NCBI GenBank assembly: GCA_015063685.1
Contig: SVTR01000023.1
Coordinates: forward strand, 1 to 54,080
From: Oscillospiraceae bacterium
GTDB taxonomy: Bacteria; Bacillota; Clostridia; Oscillospirales; CAG-272
Direction of reading: 5' to 3'
Length of the DNA: 54,080 bases
Shown: piece by piece, positions 1 to 9,563 of the stretch
Layout of the letters: each line of letters starts with the position of its first letter
How positions within the stretch are numbered: the stretch's first letter is position 1
The notes under the pieces: model-generated
Seen by the model: only the letters and a program-made list of their open reading frames with translations
Databases searched by the model: none
What the model was told of the DNA's origin: nothing
Made by a program: the position numbers and the translations under genes

Positions 1-702
1 CCCACCCCCCATCTCAACGCATCCCCCGCCGATTTCGCCCCCACCGTCCTGATGCCCGGTGATCCCCTCCGCGCCAAGTTCATCGCGGAAACCTATCTGG
101 AGAACCCCCGCCTGGTCAACAACGTCCGCGGCGTGCAGGGCTACACGGGCACCTACAAGGGCAAGCCCGTCTCTGTCATGGCATCCGGCATGGGTCAGCC
201 CTCCATCGGCATATATTCCTATGAGCTGTTCAATTTCTTCGGTGTGGAGACCATCATCCGCGTGGGCTCCTGCGGCGGTTACCACCCCGACCTCCACGCC
301 CGTGACATCGTCATCGCTCAAGGTGCCTGCACCAACGGTGCCTACCCCACCCAGTACGGTCTGTGCGGCACCTTTGCCCCCCTCGCTGATTTCAATCTGC
401 TCCGCCGTGCTGCCGACATCTGCGACGCCAAGGGTCTGCGCTACATGGTGGGCAACATCTTCTCCTCCGACATCTTCTACGACGACCGTCCCGACGTGTG
501 GCTGTCCTGGCAGAAAATGGGCGTTCTCGGTGTAGAAATGGAGGCCGCCGCCCTCTACTGCAACGCCGCCCGCGCGGGCAAGAAGGCACTCTGCATCTGC
601 ACCGTCAGCGATTCCTTCCCCCACCCCGAGGAGAACACCACCGCCGAGGAGCGTCAGACCAGTTTCACCCAAATGATGGAGGTCGCGCTGGAATTGGCGT
701 AA
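1..702 (+). CDS. deoD: Purine nucleoside phosphorylase DeoD, 5' end cut by window edge
   Basis: Hexameric-type purine nucleoside phosphorylase. It splits purine (deoxy)nucleosides with phosphate into base and (deoxy)ribose-1-phosphate in the cytoplasm. The reading frame is already open at base 1 (PTPHLNA...), matching the family start M-x-TPH, so only about two codons are missing. Visible motifs are VLMPGDPLRAK (phosphate site), NNVRG, RVGSCGG (phosphate-binding Arg), VEMEAAALY (ribose and base site) and VSDSF followed by ERQTSF, which hold the catalytic Asp and Arg. Its product, deoxyribose-1-phosphate, is the substrate of the next gene, deoB. A hairpin repeat follows the stop, so the two genes may not share every transcript. 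Confidence 0.96.
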   Translation, partial: PTPHLNASPADFAPTVLMPGDPLRAKFIAETYLENPRLVNNVRGVQGYTGTYKGKPVSVMASGMGQPSIGIYSYELFNFFGVETIIRVGSCGGYHPDLHARDIVIAQGACTNGAYPTQYGLCGTFAPLADFNLLRRAADICDAKGLRYMVGNIFSSDIFYDDRPDVWLSWQKMGVLGVEMEAAALYCNAARAGKKALCICTVSDSFPHPEENTTAEERQTSFTQMMEVALELA

Positions 703-730
703 AGAGCGAGAGTACGCGAGGAGTACGCAA

Positions 731-760
731 GGGGGAACTTCTTGTAAGAAGTTTCCCCCC
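731..760. repeat. Hairpin of dispersed GGGGAACTT/AAGTTTCCCC family, copy 1
   Basis: A near-perfect hairpin: GGGGGAACTTCTT, a 2-base loop, then AAGAAGTTTCCCCC. It is followed by TTGACCCCCC and a TTCAAGAACTTTCAA tail. The same hairpin-plus-tail design recurs near 20997 and, in reverse orientation, near 24423, with a related palindrome at 9564. It could act as a deoD terminator, but the shared tail marks it as a dispersed repeat. Confidence 0.7.
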
Positions 761-827
761 TTGACCCCCCTTCAAGAACTTTCAAACAAAAAAAGAATTA
801 ACCAAGTCATCAGGCACTCTACGTACC

Positions 828-853
828 GTAGGGGAGGGGTTTCCCCTCCCGCA
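828..853. repeat. GTAGGGG palindromic repeat, copy 1
   Basis: GTAGGGGAGGGG, TTT, CCCCTCCCGC: a short GC-rich palindrome that begins with GTAGGGG. Relatives with different stems lie at 18935, 19009, 19257, 19324, 21127 and 21159. It sits just upstream of the deoB ribosome binding site. Confidence 0.55.
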
Positions 854-885
854 TAGGTAAAATTCCCTTCCAACAGGTGAACCAT

Positions 886-2019
<1,134 letters not shown>

Positions 2020-2026
2020 CAAAGAT

Positions 2027-2417
2027 AAATTGTTGTTTACCACCTGCGGTGGGACTTTGGCTCGGGGTAGTGTATCCTATGCGTACCACATACCGCGATG
2101 GGTAGTTAGGCAGCTATATTGTTGTTTAGCGTGGCGACCGCCGCGCGCTGTCATCCTGAGCAAGGCCGCTGGCCGCGCCGAAGGATCTCCTTCTGCCTCT
2201 CCAAACCATGATCATAAAAGGACTTTCGTTTATCGCGAGATCCTTCGACTCGGGCTTGCGCTTTGCGCGGCCCTCGCTCAGGATGACTGTTTCAAGGCGG
2301 GGCACAACAACGCTAAACAACAATTTAACTGCCCAACTGCTCATCGCGGTATGTGGCACGCACAGGATGCACTACCCCGAGCGATGGCTGCGGGCACTGC
2401 CCGCTAAACAACAATTT
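2027..2417. repeat. Nested inverted-repeat element A (AAATTGTTGTTTA ends, GTCATCCTGAGC core)
   Basis: Fills the gap between deoB and cdd; no gene is seen in it. The outer ends are AAATTGTTGTTTA (2027-2039) and its reverse complement (2405-2417). Inside them, about 75-base arms are inverted copies of each other; both contain CTCGGGGTAGTG and CCACATACCGCGATG, with scattered substitutions. A second pair of ATTGTTGTTTAGC ends (about 2117 and 2327) encloses a core with GTCATCCTGAGC...GAAGGATCTC facing GAGATCCTTCGACTCG...CTCAGGATGAC. It is a non-coding MITE-like element holding another palindromic element. Confidence 0.8.
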
Positions 2418-2438
2418 GCACTCATATAGGAGACATCC

Positions 2439-2846
2439 ATGAAAGAAAAAATGCTCATTGAAAAAGCCCTCGCCGCCCGCGAGGCAAGCTACAGTCCTTA
2501 TTCGGGCTTTGCGGTAGGTGCCGCCCTTCTGTCGAAGGACGGGCGTATCTTCACGGGCGCGAACATTGAGTCCGCATCCTACACCCCCACGATTTGCGCC
2601 GAGCGAGTAGCCTTTTTTACCGCCATTCACCAAGGTGTCAAGGAGTTCTCCGCCATCGCCGTCGTCGGCGGCAAGGCCGGGGAGTCCGTCTCTGCCTATT
2701 GCGCCCCCTGCGGCGTGTGCCGTCAAGTCATGGCGGAGTTCTGTACGGGAGATTTTGAGATCGTCCTGTACGACGGCAAGAGCCCCAAGGTATACACCTT
2801 GAACGATCTTCTGCCCGAGAGATTCGGCAAAGCGGATCTTTCCTGA
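2439..2846 (+). CDS. cdd: Cytidine deaminase
   Basis: Hydrolytic zinc-dependent deamination of cytidine and deoxycytidine to uridine and deoxyuridine. 135 residues is the size of the small homotetrameric type. The zinc site is complete: C53-A-E55-R (Cys ligand plus proton-shuttle Glu) and P90-C91-GV-C94-RQ with the two other Cys ligands. Substrate residues in FAVGAALL and GANIESASY are present. The ribosome binding site AGGAGA lies at 2428-2433. Its products feed the pyrimidine phosphorylase immediately downstream. Confidence 0.96.
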   Translation: MKEKMLIEKALAAREASYSPYSGFAVGAALLSKDGRIFTGANIESASYTPTICAERVAFFTAIHQGVKEFSAIAVVGGKAGESVSAYCAPCGVCRQVMAEFCTGDFEIVLYDGKSPKVYTLNDLLPERFGKADLS

Positions 2847-2896
2847 AAATATTACCACATTTTTTGACCAATTCAATCCACATGGGAGGTATCCCT

Positions 2897-4195
2897 ATGA
2901 GAATGTACGATATCATCGAAAAGAAAAAGCACGGTCTTGAGCTGACCCGAGACGAGATCTTCCAAATGATCCGCGAATACACCGACGGCTCTATTCCCGA
3001 CTATCAGATGTCCGCTTTTTGCATGGCGGTCTACTTCAAGGGCATGTCCGACCGCGAGATCTTTGACCTCACCGAGGCCATGGCCACATCGGGCGACACG
3101 GTTGATCTGTCCGTCTTCGGCGACAAGAGCGTGGATAAACACTCCACGGGCGGCGTAGGCGACAAGACCACCCTCATCGTAGCGCCCATCGTGGCGGCCT
3201 GCGGCGGCATCGTAGCCAAAATGAGCGGCCGCGGTCTGGGTCACACGGGCGGCACGGTGGACAAATTGGAGTCCTTCCCCGGCTTCCACACGTCTCTGTC
3301 CCCCGAGGCCTTCACTGCCCAGGTGCAAAAGTGCAACCTGGCCGTCATCGGTCAAAGCGGCGATCTCGCACCTGCCGACAAGAAATTATACGCCCTCCGG
3401 GACGTCACCGCCACGGTAGATACCATCCCCCTCATCGCCTCCTCCATCATGAGCAAAAAGCTGGCGGCGGGGACAAAGTCTATCGTGCTGGATGTGAAGT
3501 GCGGTAGCGGCGCCTTTATGAAGACCCCAGAGCAGGCAAAGGCTTTGGCGGAAATGATGGTCAAGATCGGCCGCGCCCACGGGCGCAACACCCACGCCAT
3601 CATCAGCAACATGGACATTCCCCTGGGTCACGCCATCGGTAACGCCTTGGAGGTGACAGAAGCCATCGAGGTGCTGACGGGCAAGGGGCCCGACGATCTC
3701 CGTGAGGTCTGCCTGACTCTGGCTACGCTTATGGTAGCGGCATCCTGCCATCTGTCCATTGAGGAATCCAAGGCACGCACCAAGGAGGCCTTGGATAGCG
3801 GCGCGGCTCACGCAAAATTCTGCCAGTGGATCGAAGCCCAGGGCGGTGACGCGGCCTATGCCCGTGATCCTTCCCTGTTCGGCACCGTAGCCCACAGTCT
3901 GGAGATCATCGCCGAGGCTGACGGCTACGTGCTTTCCTGCAACGCCGAGGAGATCGGACTTGCGGCCATGATGCTGGGCGCGGGACGGGAGACTGCCGAG
4001 TCTGTTATTGATCCCCGTGCGGGCATCCTGCTTCTGAAAAAGCCCGGGGATGCCGTAAAGGCAGGCGACGTGATCGCGCGTCTTTTGACAGAGCGGGCCG
4101 ATACCCTTGCGGGCGCGGCCGACAAGGTCAAGGCGGCCATTCAGTTGTCGGATAAGGCCGTTGAGACAGGAAAGCTGATTTACGAGATTATTTGA
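2897..4195 (+). CDS. pdp: Pyrimidine-nucleoside phosphorylase
   Basis: Phosphorolysis of uridine, deoxyuridine and thymidine to the base and (deoxy)ribose-1-phosphate; dimeric, cytoplasmic. The sequence follows Bacillus Pdp closely throughout: MRMYDIIEKKKHG start, KHSTGGVGDKT, the family signature MSGRGLGHTGGTVDKLES, ALRDVTATVDTIPLIASSI and DVKCGSGAFMKT. The start at 2897 is set by GGGAGGT at 2884-2890; upstream in-frame codons are not preceded by a ribosome binding site. 432 residues. Together with cdd, deoD, deoB and udk it forms a full nucleoside salvage set. Confidence 0.96.
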   Translation: MRMYDIIEKKKHGLELTRDEIFQMIREYTDGSIPDYQMSAFCMAVYFKGMSDREIFDLTEAMATSGDTVDLSVFGDKSVDKHSTGGVGDKTTLIVAPIVAACGGIVAKMSGRGLGHTGGTVDKLESFPGFHTSLSPEAFTAQVQKCNLAVIGQSGDLAPADKKLYALRDVTATVDTIPLIASSIMSKKLAAGTKSIVLDVKCGSGAFMKTPEQAKALAEMMVKIGRAHGRNTHAIISNMDIPLGHAIGNALEVTEAIEVLTGKGPDDLREVCLTLATLMVAASCHLSIEESKARTKEALDSGAAHAKFCQWIEAQGGDAAYARDPSLFGTVAHSLEIIAEADGYVLSCNAEEIGLAAMMLGAGRETAESVIDPRAGILLLKKPGDAVKAGDVIARLLTERADTLAGAADKVKAAIQLSDKAVETGKLIYEII

Positions 4196-4198
4196 GGT

Positions 4199-4399
4199 AA
4201 ATTGTTGTTTATGGGCGTTTACTGACCAACGCGGTCATCCTGAGCAAGGCCGCTGGCCGCGACGAAGGATCTCTTTATACCTGTAAAAAACCATTGTCAT
4301 AAAAAGGTTTTGCTTCCTGTGGGATCCTTCGACTCGGGCATCGCCCTCTCTCAGGATGACTGTTTCAAGGCGGGGCACAACAACGCTAAACAACCATTT
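4199..4399. repeat. MITE-like element B (AAATTGTTGTTTA ends)
   Basis: Begins 4 bases after the pdp stop and ends just before the udk ribosome binding site. The termini are AAATTGTTGTTTA and TAAACAACCATTT (one mismatch). The core is the same as the inner part of element A: GTCATCCTGAGCAAGGCCGC...GAAGGATCTC and GGGATCCTTCGACTCGGGC...CTCAGGATGACTG, ending in TTTCAAGGCGGGGCACAAC. It lacks the outer arms of element A. Non-coding. Confidence 0.8.
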
Positions 4400-4423
4400 A
4401 CACCCCCACGGAGGTACAGACAT

Positions 4424-5056
4424 ATGAACACCAACACCCCCATGATCATCGGCATTGCAGGCGGCTCGGGCAGCGGCAAGACCACCCTGTGCGAGAACAT
4501 CATTGCCCATTTCGGTGACGCCATCGCTGTTCTGCGCCACGACGACTACTACAAGGCGCACCCCGATCTCCCTTACAGCGAGCGGGAAAAGCTGAACTAC
4601 GATCACCCCCACGCCTTCGATAACGACCTTTTGGTGGCTCACATTGACCTGCTCAAGGCAGGAAAGGCCGTGGACTGTCCCACCTACGACTATACCGTCC
4701 ACAACAGAAGCGACGTAACCCGTCGCGTGGAGAGCCGCCCCGTCATTTTACTGGAGGGCATTTTGATCTTTGAATCCCAAGCCCTTCGTGACAGGCTGGA
4801 CATGAAGATCTTCGTGGACACTGACGCTGATGTGCGCATCCTGCGCCGTCTTGTCCGTGACGTGAAGGAGAGGGGACGCACCCTGGAATCCGTGGTTGCC
4901 CAGTACCTCACCACCGTCAAGCCCATGCACGAGGCCTTTGTGGAGCCTTCCAAGAAATACGCCGACATCATCGTCCCCGAGGGCGGCATGAACCCCGTGG
5001 CCTTTGGGATGATCATATCCGAGATCTCCAACCATTTACATCTGGCAACCGTTTGA
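4424..5056 (+). CDS. udk: Uridine kinase
   Basis: ATP/GTP-dependent phosphorylation of uridine and cytidine to UMP and CMP, the salvage step opposing phosphorolysis. The P-loop GGSGSGKTT is at residues 13-21. HDDYYK carries the catalytic Asp, followed by NYDHPHAFD, PTYDYTVHNR, LLEGILIF and RILRRLVRDVKERGR, all in family order. The ATG at 4424 has GGAGGT 8 bases upstream. A longer in-frame extension exists but runs through repeat element B and is not coding. 210 residues, normal size. Confidence 0.95.
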   Translation: MNTNTPMIIGIAGGSGSGKTTLCENIIAHFGDAIAVLRHDDYYKAHPDLPYSEREKLNYDHPHAFDNDLLVAHIDLLKAGKAVDCPTYDYTVHNRSDVTRRVESRPVILLEGILIFESQALRDRLDMKIFVDTDADVRILRRLVRDVKERGRTLESVVAQYLTTVKPMHEAFVEPSKKYADIIVPEGGMNPVAFGMIISEISNHLHLATV

Positions 5057-5106
5057 TTTTTTGACGAAAAGATCTCCCTTTTACATTGAAAACACCGGAG
5101 GTATAT

Positions 5107-6309
5107 ATGCCTAAATATGAGGTTCTCACCAGAGAACTCACCGAACAAATAAAAGAGGCCAAGGCAACGGGGCAGTTCCCTGCCGTAGCCTTTGACGACA
5201 GTCAGGTCATTCGCCGTCGGAATCTGGCCAAGGACACCGCCACCGTCTGGCGGCCCACCTTTGTCCACGACATCGACAAGATCCTGCACTGTCCCTACTA
5301 CAACCGCTACACCGACAAGACCCAGGTCTTCTCGCTGTATAAGAACGACGACATCACCCGACGTTCCCTCCACGTTCAGCTCGTGTCCCGCATCTCCCGT
5401 ACCATCGGCACGGTGCTTCACCTGAACCTTGACCTCATCGAGGCCATTGCCTTGGGTCACGATATCGGTCACCCGCCCTTTGCCCACACGGGCGAGGCTT
5501 ACCTCAACGAGCTGTATTTCAAGCAGACAGGGCGGCATTTCTATCACAACATCCACTCCGTCCGCGTGCTGGACAGGATCTTCCCCTATAACATCAGCCT
5601 CCAGACCCTCAACGGCATCGCCGCCCACAACGGGGAGCTGGAGTCCGAGGAATACCACCCCGTGCCCCTCCATAGCTTTGAAGAATTTGACCGCATCATT
5701 GAGGACTGCTATACCGACCCGGCCAAGATGAACGCCATGATGCCCTGCACCCTGGAGGGAGCTGTGGTGCGTCTGTCGGATATCATCGCCTATCTCGGCA
5801 AGGACCGACAGGATGCCGCCCGCACCAAGATGGTGGAGGAAAGTATGTTTGTCAACGAGGACATTGGCTCCATCAACGCCGAGATCATCAACAATCTTGT
5901 GGTCAACGTCATTGAAAACAGCTACGGCAAGCCCTATATCAAGCTGGACAACAAGCATTTCAAGGCGCTTCGCAAGTCTCGTCTGGATAACTATGCCCGC
6001 ATCTACAACTACGCCGCCGCCTTCTCCCATCTGGACACCACGGTGAAGCCCATGATGGCGGAGATCTACGGTCAGCTTCTGGACGATCTCAAGGCGGGCA
6101 ACAAGTATTCTCCCATTTTCCGTCATCACATCGACTATGTCAACGCGATCTACTACAAGCGGGATCTGCCCTACGAGCAGGAGGATCCCCATGACATCGT
6201 GGTGGATTATATCGCCAGCATGACCGACAATTACTTCATCGACCTTCACGGCTATCTCTTCCCCGAAAGCCCTCTGCGCGTGGAATACAAGGGCTATTTT
6301 GACGAATGA
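5107..6309 (+). CDS. HD-domain deoxynucleoside triphosphate triphosphohydrolase (Dgt/SAMHD1-like)
   Basis: Likely hydrolyses dNTPs to deoxynucleosides and triphosphate, or a related nucleotide. The HD metal site is intact: a His-Arg-type segment CPYYNRYTDKTQVF, then LGHDIGHPPFAHTGE (His-Asp pair) and a later Asp in LSDIIAYLGKD; HNIHSVRVL follows the core. The start at 5107 follows GGAGGT by 4 bases; a TTG at 5086 is rejected because it lies upstream of that site. 400 residues. It sits in a run of salvage genes and its product deoxynucleosides would feed DeoD and Pdp. The exact substrate cannot be read from sequence. Confidence 0.85.
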   Translation: MPKYEVLTRELTEQIKEAKATGQFPAVAFDDSQVIRRRNLAKDTATVWRPTFVHDIDKILHCPYYNRYTDKTQVFSLYKNDDITRRSLHVQLVSRISRTIGTVLHLNLDLIEAIALGHDIGHPPFAHTGEAYLNELYFKQTGRHFYHNIHSVRVLDRIFPYNISLQTLNGIAAHNGELESEEYHPVPLHSFEEFDRIIEDCYTDPAKMNAMMPCTLEGAVVRLSDIIAYLGKDRQDAARTKMVEESMFVNEDIGSINAEIINNLVVNVIENSYGKPYIKLDNKHFKALRKSRLDNYARIYNYAAAFSHLDTTVKPMMAEIYGQLLDDLKAGNKYSPIFRHHIDYVNAIYYKRDLPYEQEDPHDIVVDYIASMTDNYFIDLHGYLFPESPLRVEYKGYFDE

Positions 6310-6333
6310 AAATCATATAAAGGATATAAACTC

Positions 6334-7281
6334 ATGTTTGAAAAAATACTGGAACTCATTGAAAAGTACCCCCGCATCATCATTCACCGCCACAAAAATC
6401 CCGACGGTGACGCTCTGGGATCCCAGATCGGTCTTAAGCATATGCTCAGAGACACCTATCCCCAAAAGGAGATCTTCGTGGTGGGTGACATGACTCCTCG
6501 CTATGCTTTCATGGTGGACGAGCCCATGGACGAGATCCCCGACGAGGCCTATGAGGGGGCATTGGCCATGGTGCTGGACACCTCTGCCAAATCTCTGATC
6601 TGCGACGAGCGTTACGCCACGGCGACCGCCACCGCCCGCCTGGATCACCACATTTTCGTGGAAAAGATCTGTGACGAGGAAGTGACCGACACCTCCTTTG
6701 AAAGCTGCTGCGGTCTCATCACAGCCCTGGCCATTGAGGGCAATCTCGCCGTCTCTCCCGTGGCCGCCAAGGCATTGTATACGGGTATGATCACCGACTC
6801 GGGTCGCTTCCGCTACGATTCCACTTCGTCCCAGACCTTCCGCATGGCGGCCTTCCTCATGGAGCGCAAATTTGAGACGGGAGACATCTACCGCAACCTC
6901 TACGCCGACGAGCTGTTCTTCATCCAGCTTCGTGCTAAGATCACCTTGAAGATCCAAACCACGCCCCACCGCGTGGCTTACGTCTACAACACCGCCGACG
7001 AGGTGGCCGAGTACGGTGCAGACACCTTCACCATCTCCCGGGGCATGGTCAACGTCATGTCCGAGATTCGCGGCATTGACACCTGGGTGAATTTCACCGA
7101 GACTGAGGGCGGCGTGCTTTGCGAGATCCGCTCCAATAAATATAACATTAACCCCATCGCCGTGAAATACGGCGGCGGCGGTCACCAAAAAGCAAGCGGT
7201 TGCACGCTGAAGGATCAGAGCGAGGCCATGAGCCTGCTTGCCGATCTCAATGCTCTTGCGGAGGTAGAAGCCCATGAATGA
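6334..7281 (+). CDS. DHH/DHHA1 phosphoesterase, NrnA-like, copy 1
   Basis: Bifunctional oligoribonuclease/pAp-phosphatase family or c-di-nucleotide-breakdown relative. Metal motifs of the DHH domain: HRHKNPDGDALGSQ, VLDTSA, LDHH and GMITDSGRFRYDS. The C-terminal DHHA1 nucleic-acid-binding loop is KYGGGGHQKASG. 315 residues, the usual length. AAAGGAT precedes the start. It overlaps the next gene, a paralogue, by 8 bases, so the pair is translationally coupled. The likely role is turning 2-5 nt RNA or linear dinucleotides into mononucleotides for SurE-type dephosphorylation. Confidence 0.88.
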   Translation: MFEKILELIEKYPRIIIHRHKNPDGDALGSQIGLKHMLRDTYPQKEIFVVGDMTPRYAFMVDEPMDEIPDEAYEGALAMVLDTSAKSLICDERYATATATARLDHHIFVEKICDEEVTDTSFESCCGLITALAIEGNLAVSPVAAKALYTGMITDSGRFRYDSTSSQTFRMAAFLMERKFETGDIYRNLYADELFFIQLRAKITLKIQTTPHRVAYVYNTADEVAEYGADTFTISRGMVNVMSEIRGIDTWVNFTETEGGVLCEIRSNKYNINPIAVKYGGGGHQKASGCTLKDQSEAMSLLADLNALAEVEAHE

Positions 7282-8251
7282 ACAAATGAAGGTCATTTTT
7301 GAAAAGATCAAGGCCTACGATCGCATCGTCATCTTCCGGCACAAGCGTCCCGACGGCGACGCGGTAGGCTCCACCCTGGGTCTGCGGGGCATTCTGAAGT
7401 TGAGCTTTCCCCAAAAGGAGATCATCGTCAACAACTGCGATTATTCCGACTACGTGGGCTTCCTCGGCGGCGAGGATCCCGCCATGCCCGATGAATTTTA
7501 CGCCGAGGCGTTGGGTATCATCATCGACACCGCCACCTCCGACAGAGTGTCCAACCCCCGCTACGCTCTCTGCAAGGAGATCTGCAAGATCGACCACCAC
7601 ATCCCCAAGGAGTCCTACGGTGACTATGAATGGGTGGAGGAGCATCGTTCCTCCTCCTGTGAGATGATCGCCGCCTTCTACGCCGCCTTCAAGGATGAGC
7701 TGAAGATCGACGTGGACACCGCCACCCTCATTTACGCAGGTATGGTTACGGATTCGGGTCGTTTCCGCTTCCGCTCCGTATCGGGTGACACCATGCGCTT
7801 GGCAGGAATGCTGCTGGACGAGGGTGTGGACACCGATCACCTCTACGCCAACCTCTATATGAAGGAGTTTCACACCCTGAAATTCCAGGCCGAGGTCTAC
7901 AAGAAAATGAAAATTTCCGAAAACGGCGTGGCTTATCTCTACGTGAGCCGCACCATGCAGGAGAAGTTCGGGCTGACCTTTGAGGAGGCCTGCGCCTCGG
8001 TGTCCTACATGGATTCCATCAAAAACAGCCTCATCTGGATCGCCTTTATTGAGGCTGACGACGGCAACATCCGCGTGCGTCTCCGCTCCCGCTTCGTCAC
8101 CGTCAATCAGATCGCCGAGAAGTACAACGGCGGCGGCCACGATTGCGCCAGCGGTGCCACGGTCAAGAGCCGTTCTGAAATGAGAAGGCTCATCGCTGAT
8201 GCCGATGCTCGCCTCAAGGAATACAAGGAAAGCAACGAGGGGTGGCTATGA
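7274..8251 (+). CDS. DHH/DHHA1 phosphoesterase, NrnA-like, copy 2
   Basis: Second copy of the same fold and a tandem duplicate of the preceding gene: FRHKRPDGDAVGS, IIDTAT, IDHH, GMVTDSGRFRFRS, and GGGHDCASG at the DHHA1 loop. All metal-binding residues look intact, so both copies should be active. 325 residues; GGAGGT lies 8 bases before the ATG. Its stop overlaps the surE start (ATGA), so three genes are chained. The two copies differ most between the DHH and DHHA1 domains, which may reflect different substrates such as oligoribonucleotide, pAp or pGpG/pApA. Confidence 0.88.
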   Translation: MNEQMKVIFEKIKAYDRIVIFRHKRPDGDAVGSTLGLRGILKLSFPQKEIIVNNCDYSDYVGFLGGEDPAMPDEFYAEALGIIIDTATSDRVSNPRYALCKEICKIDHHIPKESYGDYEWVEEHRSSSCEMIAAFYAAFKDELKIDVDTATLIYAGMVTDSGRFRFRSVSGDTMRLAGMLLDEGVDTDHLYANLYMKEFHTLKFQAEVYKKMKISENGVAYLYVSRTMQEKFGLTFEEACASVSYMDSIKNSLIWIAFIEADDGNIRVRLRSRFVTVNQIAEKYNGGGHDCASGATVKSRSEMRRLIADADARLKEYKESNEGWL

Positions 8252-8970
8252 GGATCCTGATCACCAATGACGACAGCATCACCTCCCCCATTCTTCCGGG
8301 ACTGATCCGCTGGGCGAAGACCAAGGGCGACGTGACCGTGGTGGTGCCCAAGGTGGAGCAGAGCGGCAAAAGCCAGGCCATTGAGTTTTACCGTGAGGTG
8401 GAGATCAAGGAGGTAGACCTGGCCCCCGATCTGAAGGTGTGGGCCATGGACTCCACCCCTGCCGATTGCGTGCGCTTTGGCGTGCTGGGGCTTCATCAGA
8501 CCTACGATCTGGTGCTGTCGGGCATCAACCGAGGACTCAACGTGGGTCACGATATCGTCTATTCGGGCACCGTGGGTGCCATCTACGAGGGCTCACGGCT
8601 GGGCATTCCCGGCATTGCCCTGTCCTCTGCCCCCGACGATCTGCCCGAGGCGCTGGCCCAGCTTGACGGCGTTTGGGATTGGGTCATGGCGCATGATCTG
8701 CTGTCTCACAATATGCTGTATAACATCAACTTCCCCCGTGAGGCCAAAGGCATCCGCGTGACTCGCCAGGGCGGCGTATTTTTCTCGGACGGCTTTGCCC
8801 GCCGCGAGGGGGATATGTATATCCAGGTCGGCGCGCCCGTCACCGAATACGGACATGATCTGAACATGGATATTGACGCCATCCGCAACGGGTACGTGTC
8901 GGTGACTCCGCTGGCGGCGGAACGAACAGATAAGGAAGCTTTTGAGGCACTCAAGCATCTGGAGGCTTGA
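8248..8970 (+). CDS. surE: 5'/3'-nucleotidase SurE
   Basis: Metal-dependent nucleoside 5'-monophosphate phosphohydrolase, also active on 3'-monophosphates in studied members. Metal ligands are in the N-terminal TNDDS (residues 6-10), then QSGKS and SGINRGLNVGHDIVYSGTVGAA-like (here GTVGAIYEG), the SurE hallmark. 240 residues. The ATG at 8248 overlaps the previous stop by 4 bases; an in-frame GTG at 8242 lies on the ribosome binding site. It supplies nucleosides from nucleotides released by the two DHH enzymes, so it fits the salvage theme. Confidence 0.94.
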   Translation: MRILITNDDSITSPILPGLIRWAKTKGDVTVVVPKVEQSGKSQAIEFYREVEIKEVDLAPDLKVWAMDSTPADCVRFGVLGLHQTYDLVLSGINRGLNVGHDIVYSGTVGAIYEGSRLGIPGIALSSAPDDLPEALAQLDGVWDWVMAHDLLSHNMLYNINFPREAKGIRVTRQGGVFFSDGFARREGDMYIQVGAPVTEYGHDLNMDIDAIRNGYVSVTPLAAERTDKEAFEALKHLEA

Positions 8971-8995
8971 GCTCTTCGAAAAGGTGGTATAAAAT

Positions 8996-9484
8996 ATGGA
9001 AACAAGCAGACATGATTATATTGACCGCTACGGTTATTACTGTGGCGTTGAGATTGTCAGCGAGGACGATGATCTTGTCGTATTTAACAGCAAACCGAGC
9101 TTATCCTTTGACTTAAAAAAACACGGTATAAAAATAAGACGTTCTAATCATTATGATTACGTTTTGCGTTACGTTTTGAGGAATGGACAAATATTTCTTC
9201 GCGGGATCGAAGTTCGGCTTTCTTTTTTTCATAAAAGAATTCAAATCTTTGGCGTGAACGCGAAAGCATATAGCAAAGAAAAACGAAGCATCTTTGTTTT
9301 TGATGATATTCCCGTGGAATACAGCGGAACCTTGCACATAGGAAAAGCTTTCGACCATCAATATTGGGCGCATGATGAAAAAACTGCTCCCGTGCCATTC
9401 TCACCCGAAGTCTACAAGGAGAATGGATATATTAAATTTGAAAAAGGCACAATGACCGAAAAAGAACTGATCAGCAGGAAATAA
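8996..9484 (+). CDS. Uncharacterised AT-rich protein
   Basis: 162 residues, family not recognised. It has a good ribosome binding site (AAGGTGG at 8981-8987) and clean coding length. No signal peptide or membrane segment; mixed beta-type sequence, rich in Lys, Arg and aromatic residues, with patches such as SEDDDLVVF and HYDYVLRYVLRNGQIFLRG. Base composition is clearly more AT-rich than the neighbouring salvage genes, suggesting separate arrival. It follows surE by 25 bases and ends at a hairpin shared with the convergent RNase-lipoprotein gene. An immunity or partner role toward that RNase is conceivable, but nothing in the sequence shows it, and it does not resemble barstar. Confidence 0.7.
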   Translation: METSRHDYIDRYGYYCGVEIVSEDDDLVVFNSKPSLSFDLKKHGIKIRRSNHYDYVLRYVLRNGQIFLRGIEVRLSFFHKRIQIFGVNAKAYSKEKRSIFVFDDIPVEYSGTLHIGKAFDHQYWAHDEKTAPVPFSPEVYKENGYIKFEKGTMTEKELISRK

Positions 9485-9494
9485 ACTCCAAATA

Positions 9495-9530
9495 AAACAC
9501 CGCACCACCCAATCGGGTCGTGCGGTGTTT
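9495..9530. terminator. Bidirectional terminator between convergent genes
   Basis: AAACACCGCAC pairs perfectly with GTGCGGTGTTT (11 bp), with an inner CCC/GGG pair. On the minus strand it is followed by TTTTATTT, so it best serves the RNase lipoprotein gene, but it is symmetric enough to stop the + strand transcript too. Confidence 0.8.
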
Positions 9531-9563
9531 CTATGTGTGCATATAAGTTTCTTGGAAGGGGCA

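Noticed and set aside
2030..2876. Several frames of 70-180 codons across the repeat regions near cdd
   Set aside because: They read through inverted repeats or antisense to cdd and have no ribosome binding site or recognisable protein.
8996..9484. Idea that this gene is a barstar-type inhibitor of the neighbouring RNase
   Set aside because: It is too long, basic rather than acidic, and lacks barstar-like sequence; kept only as an untested partner hypothesis.
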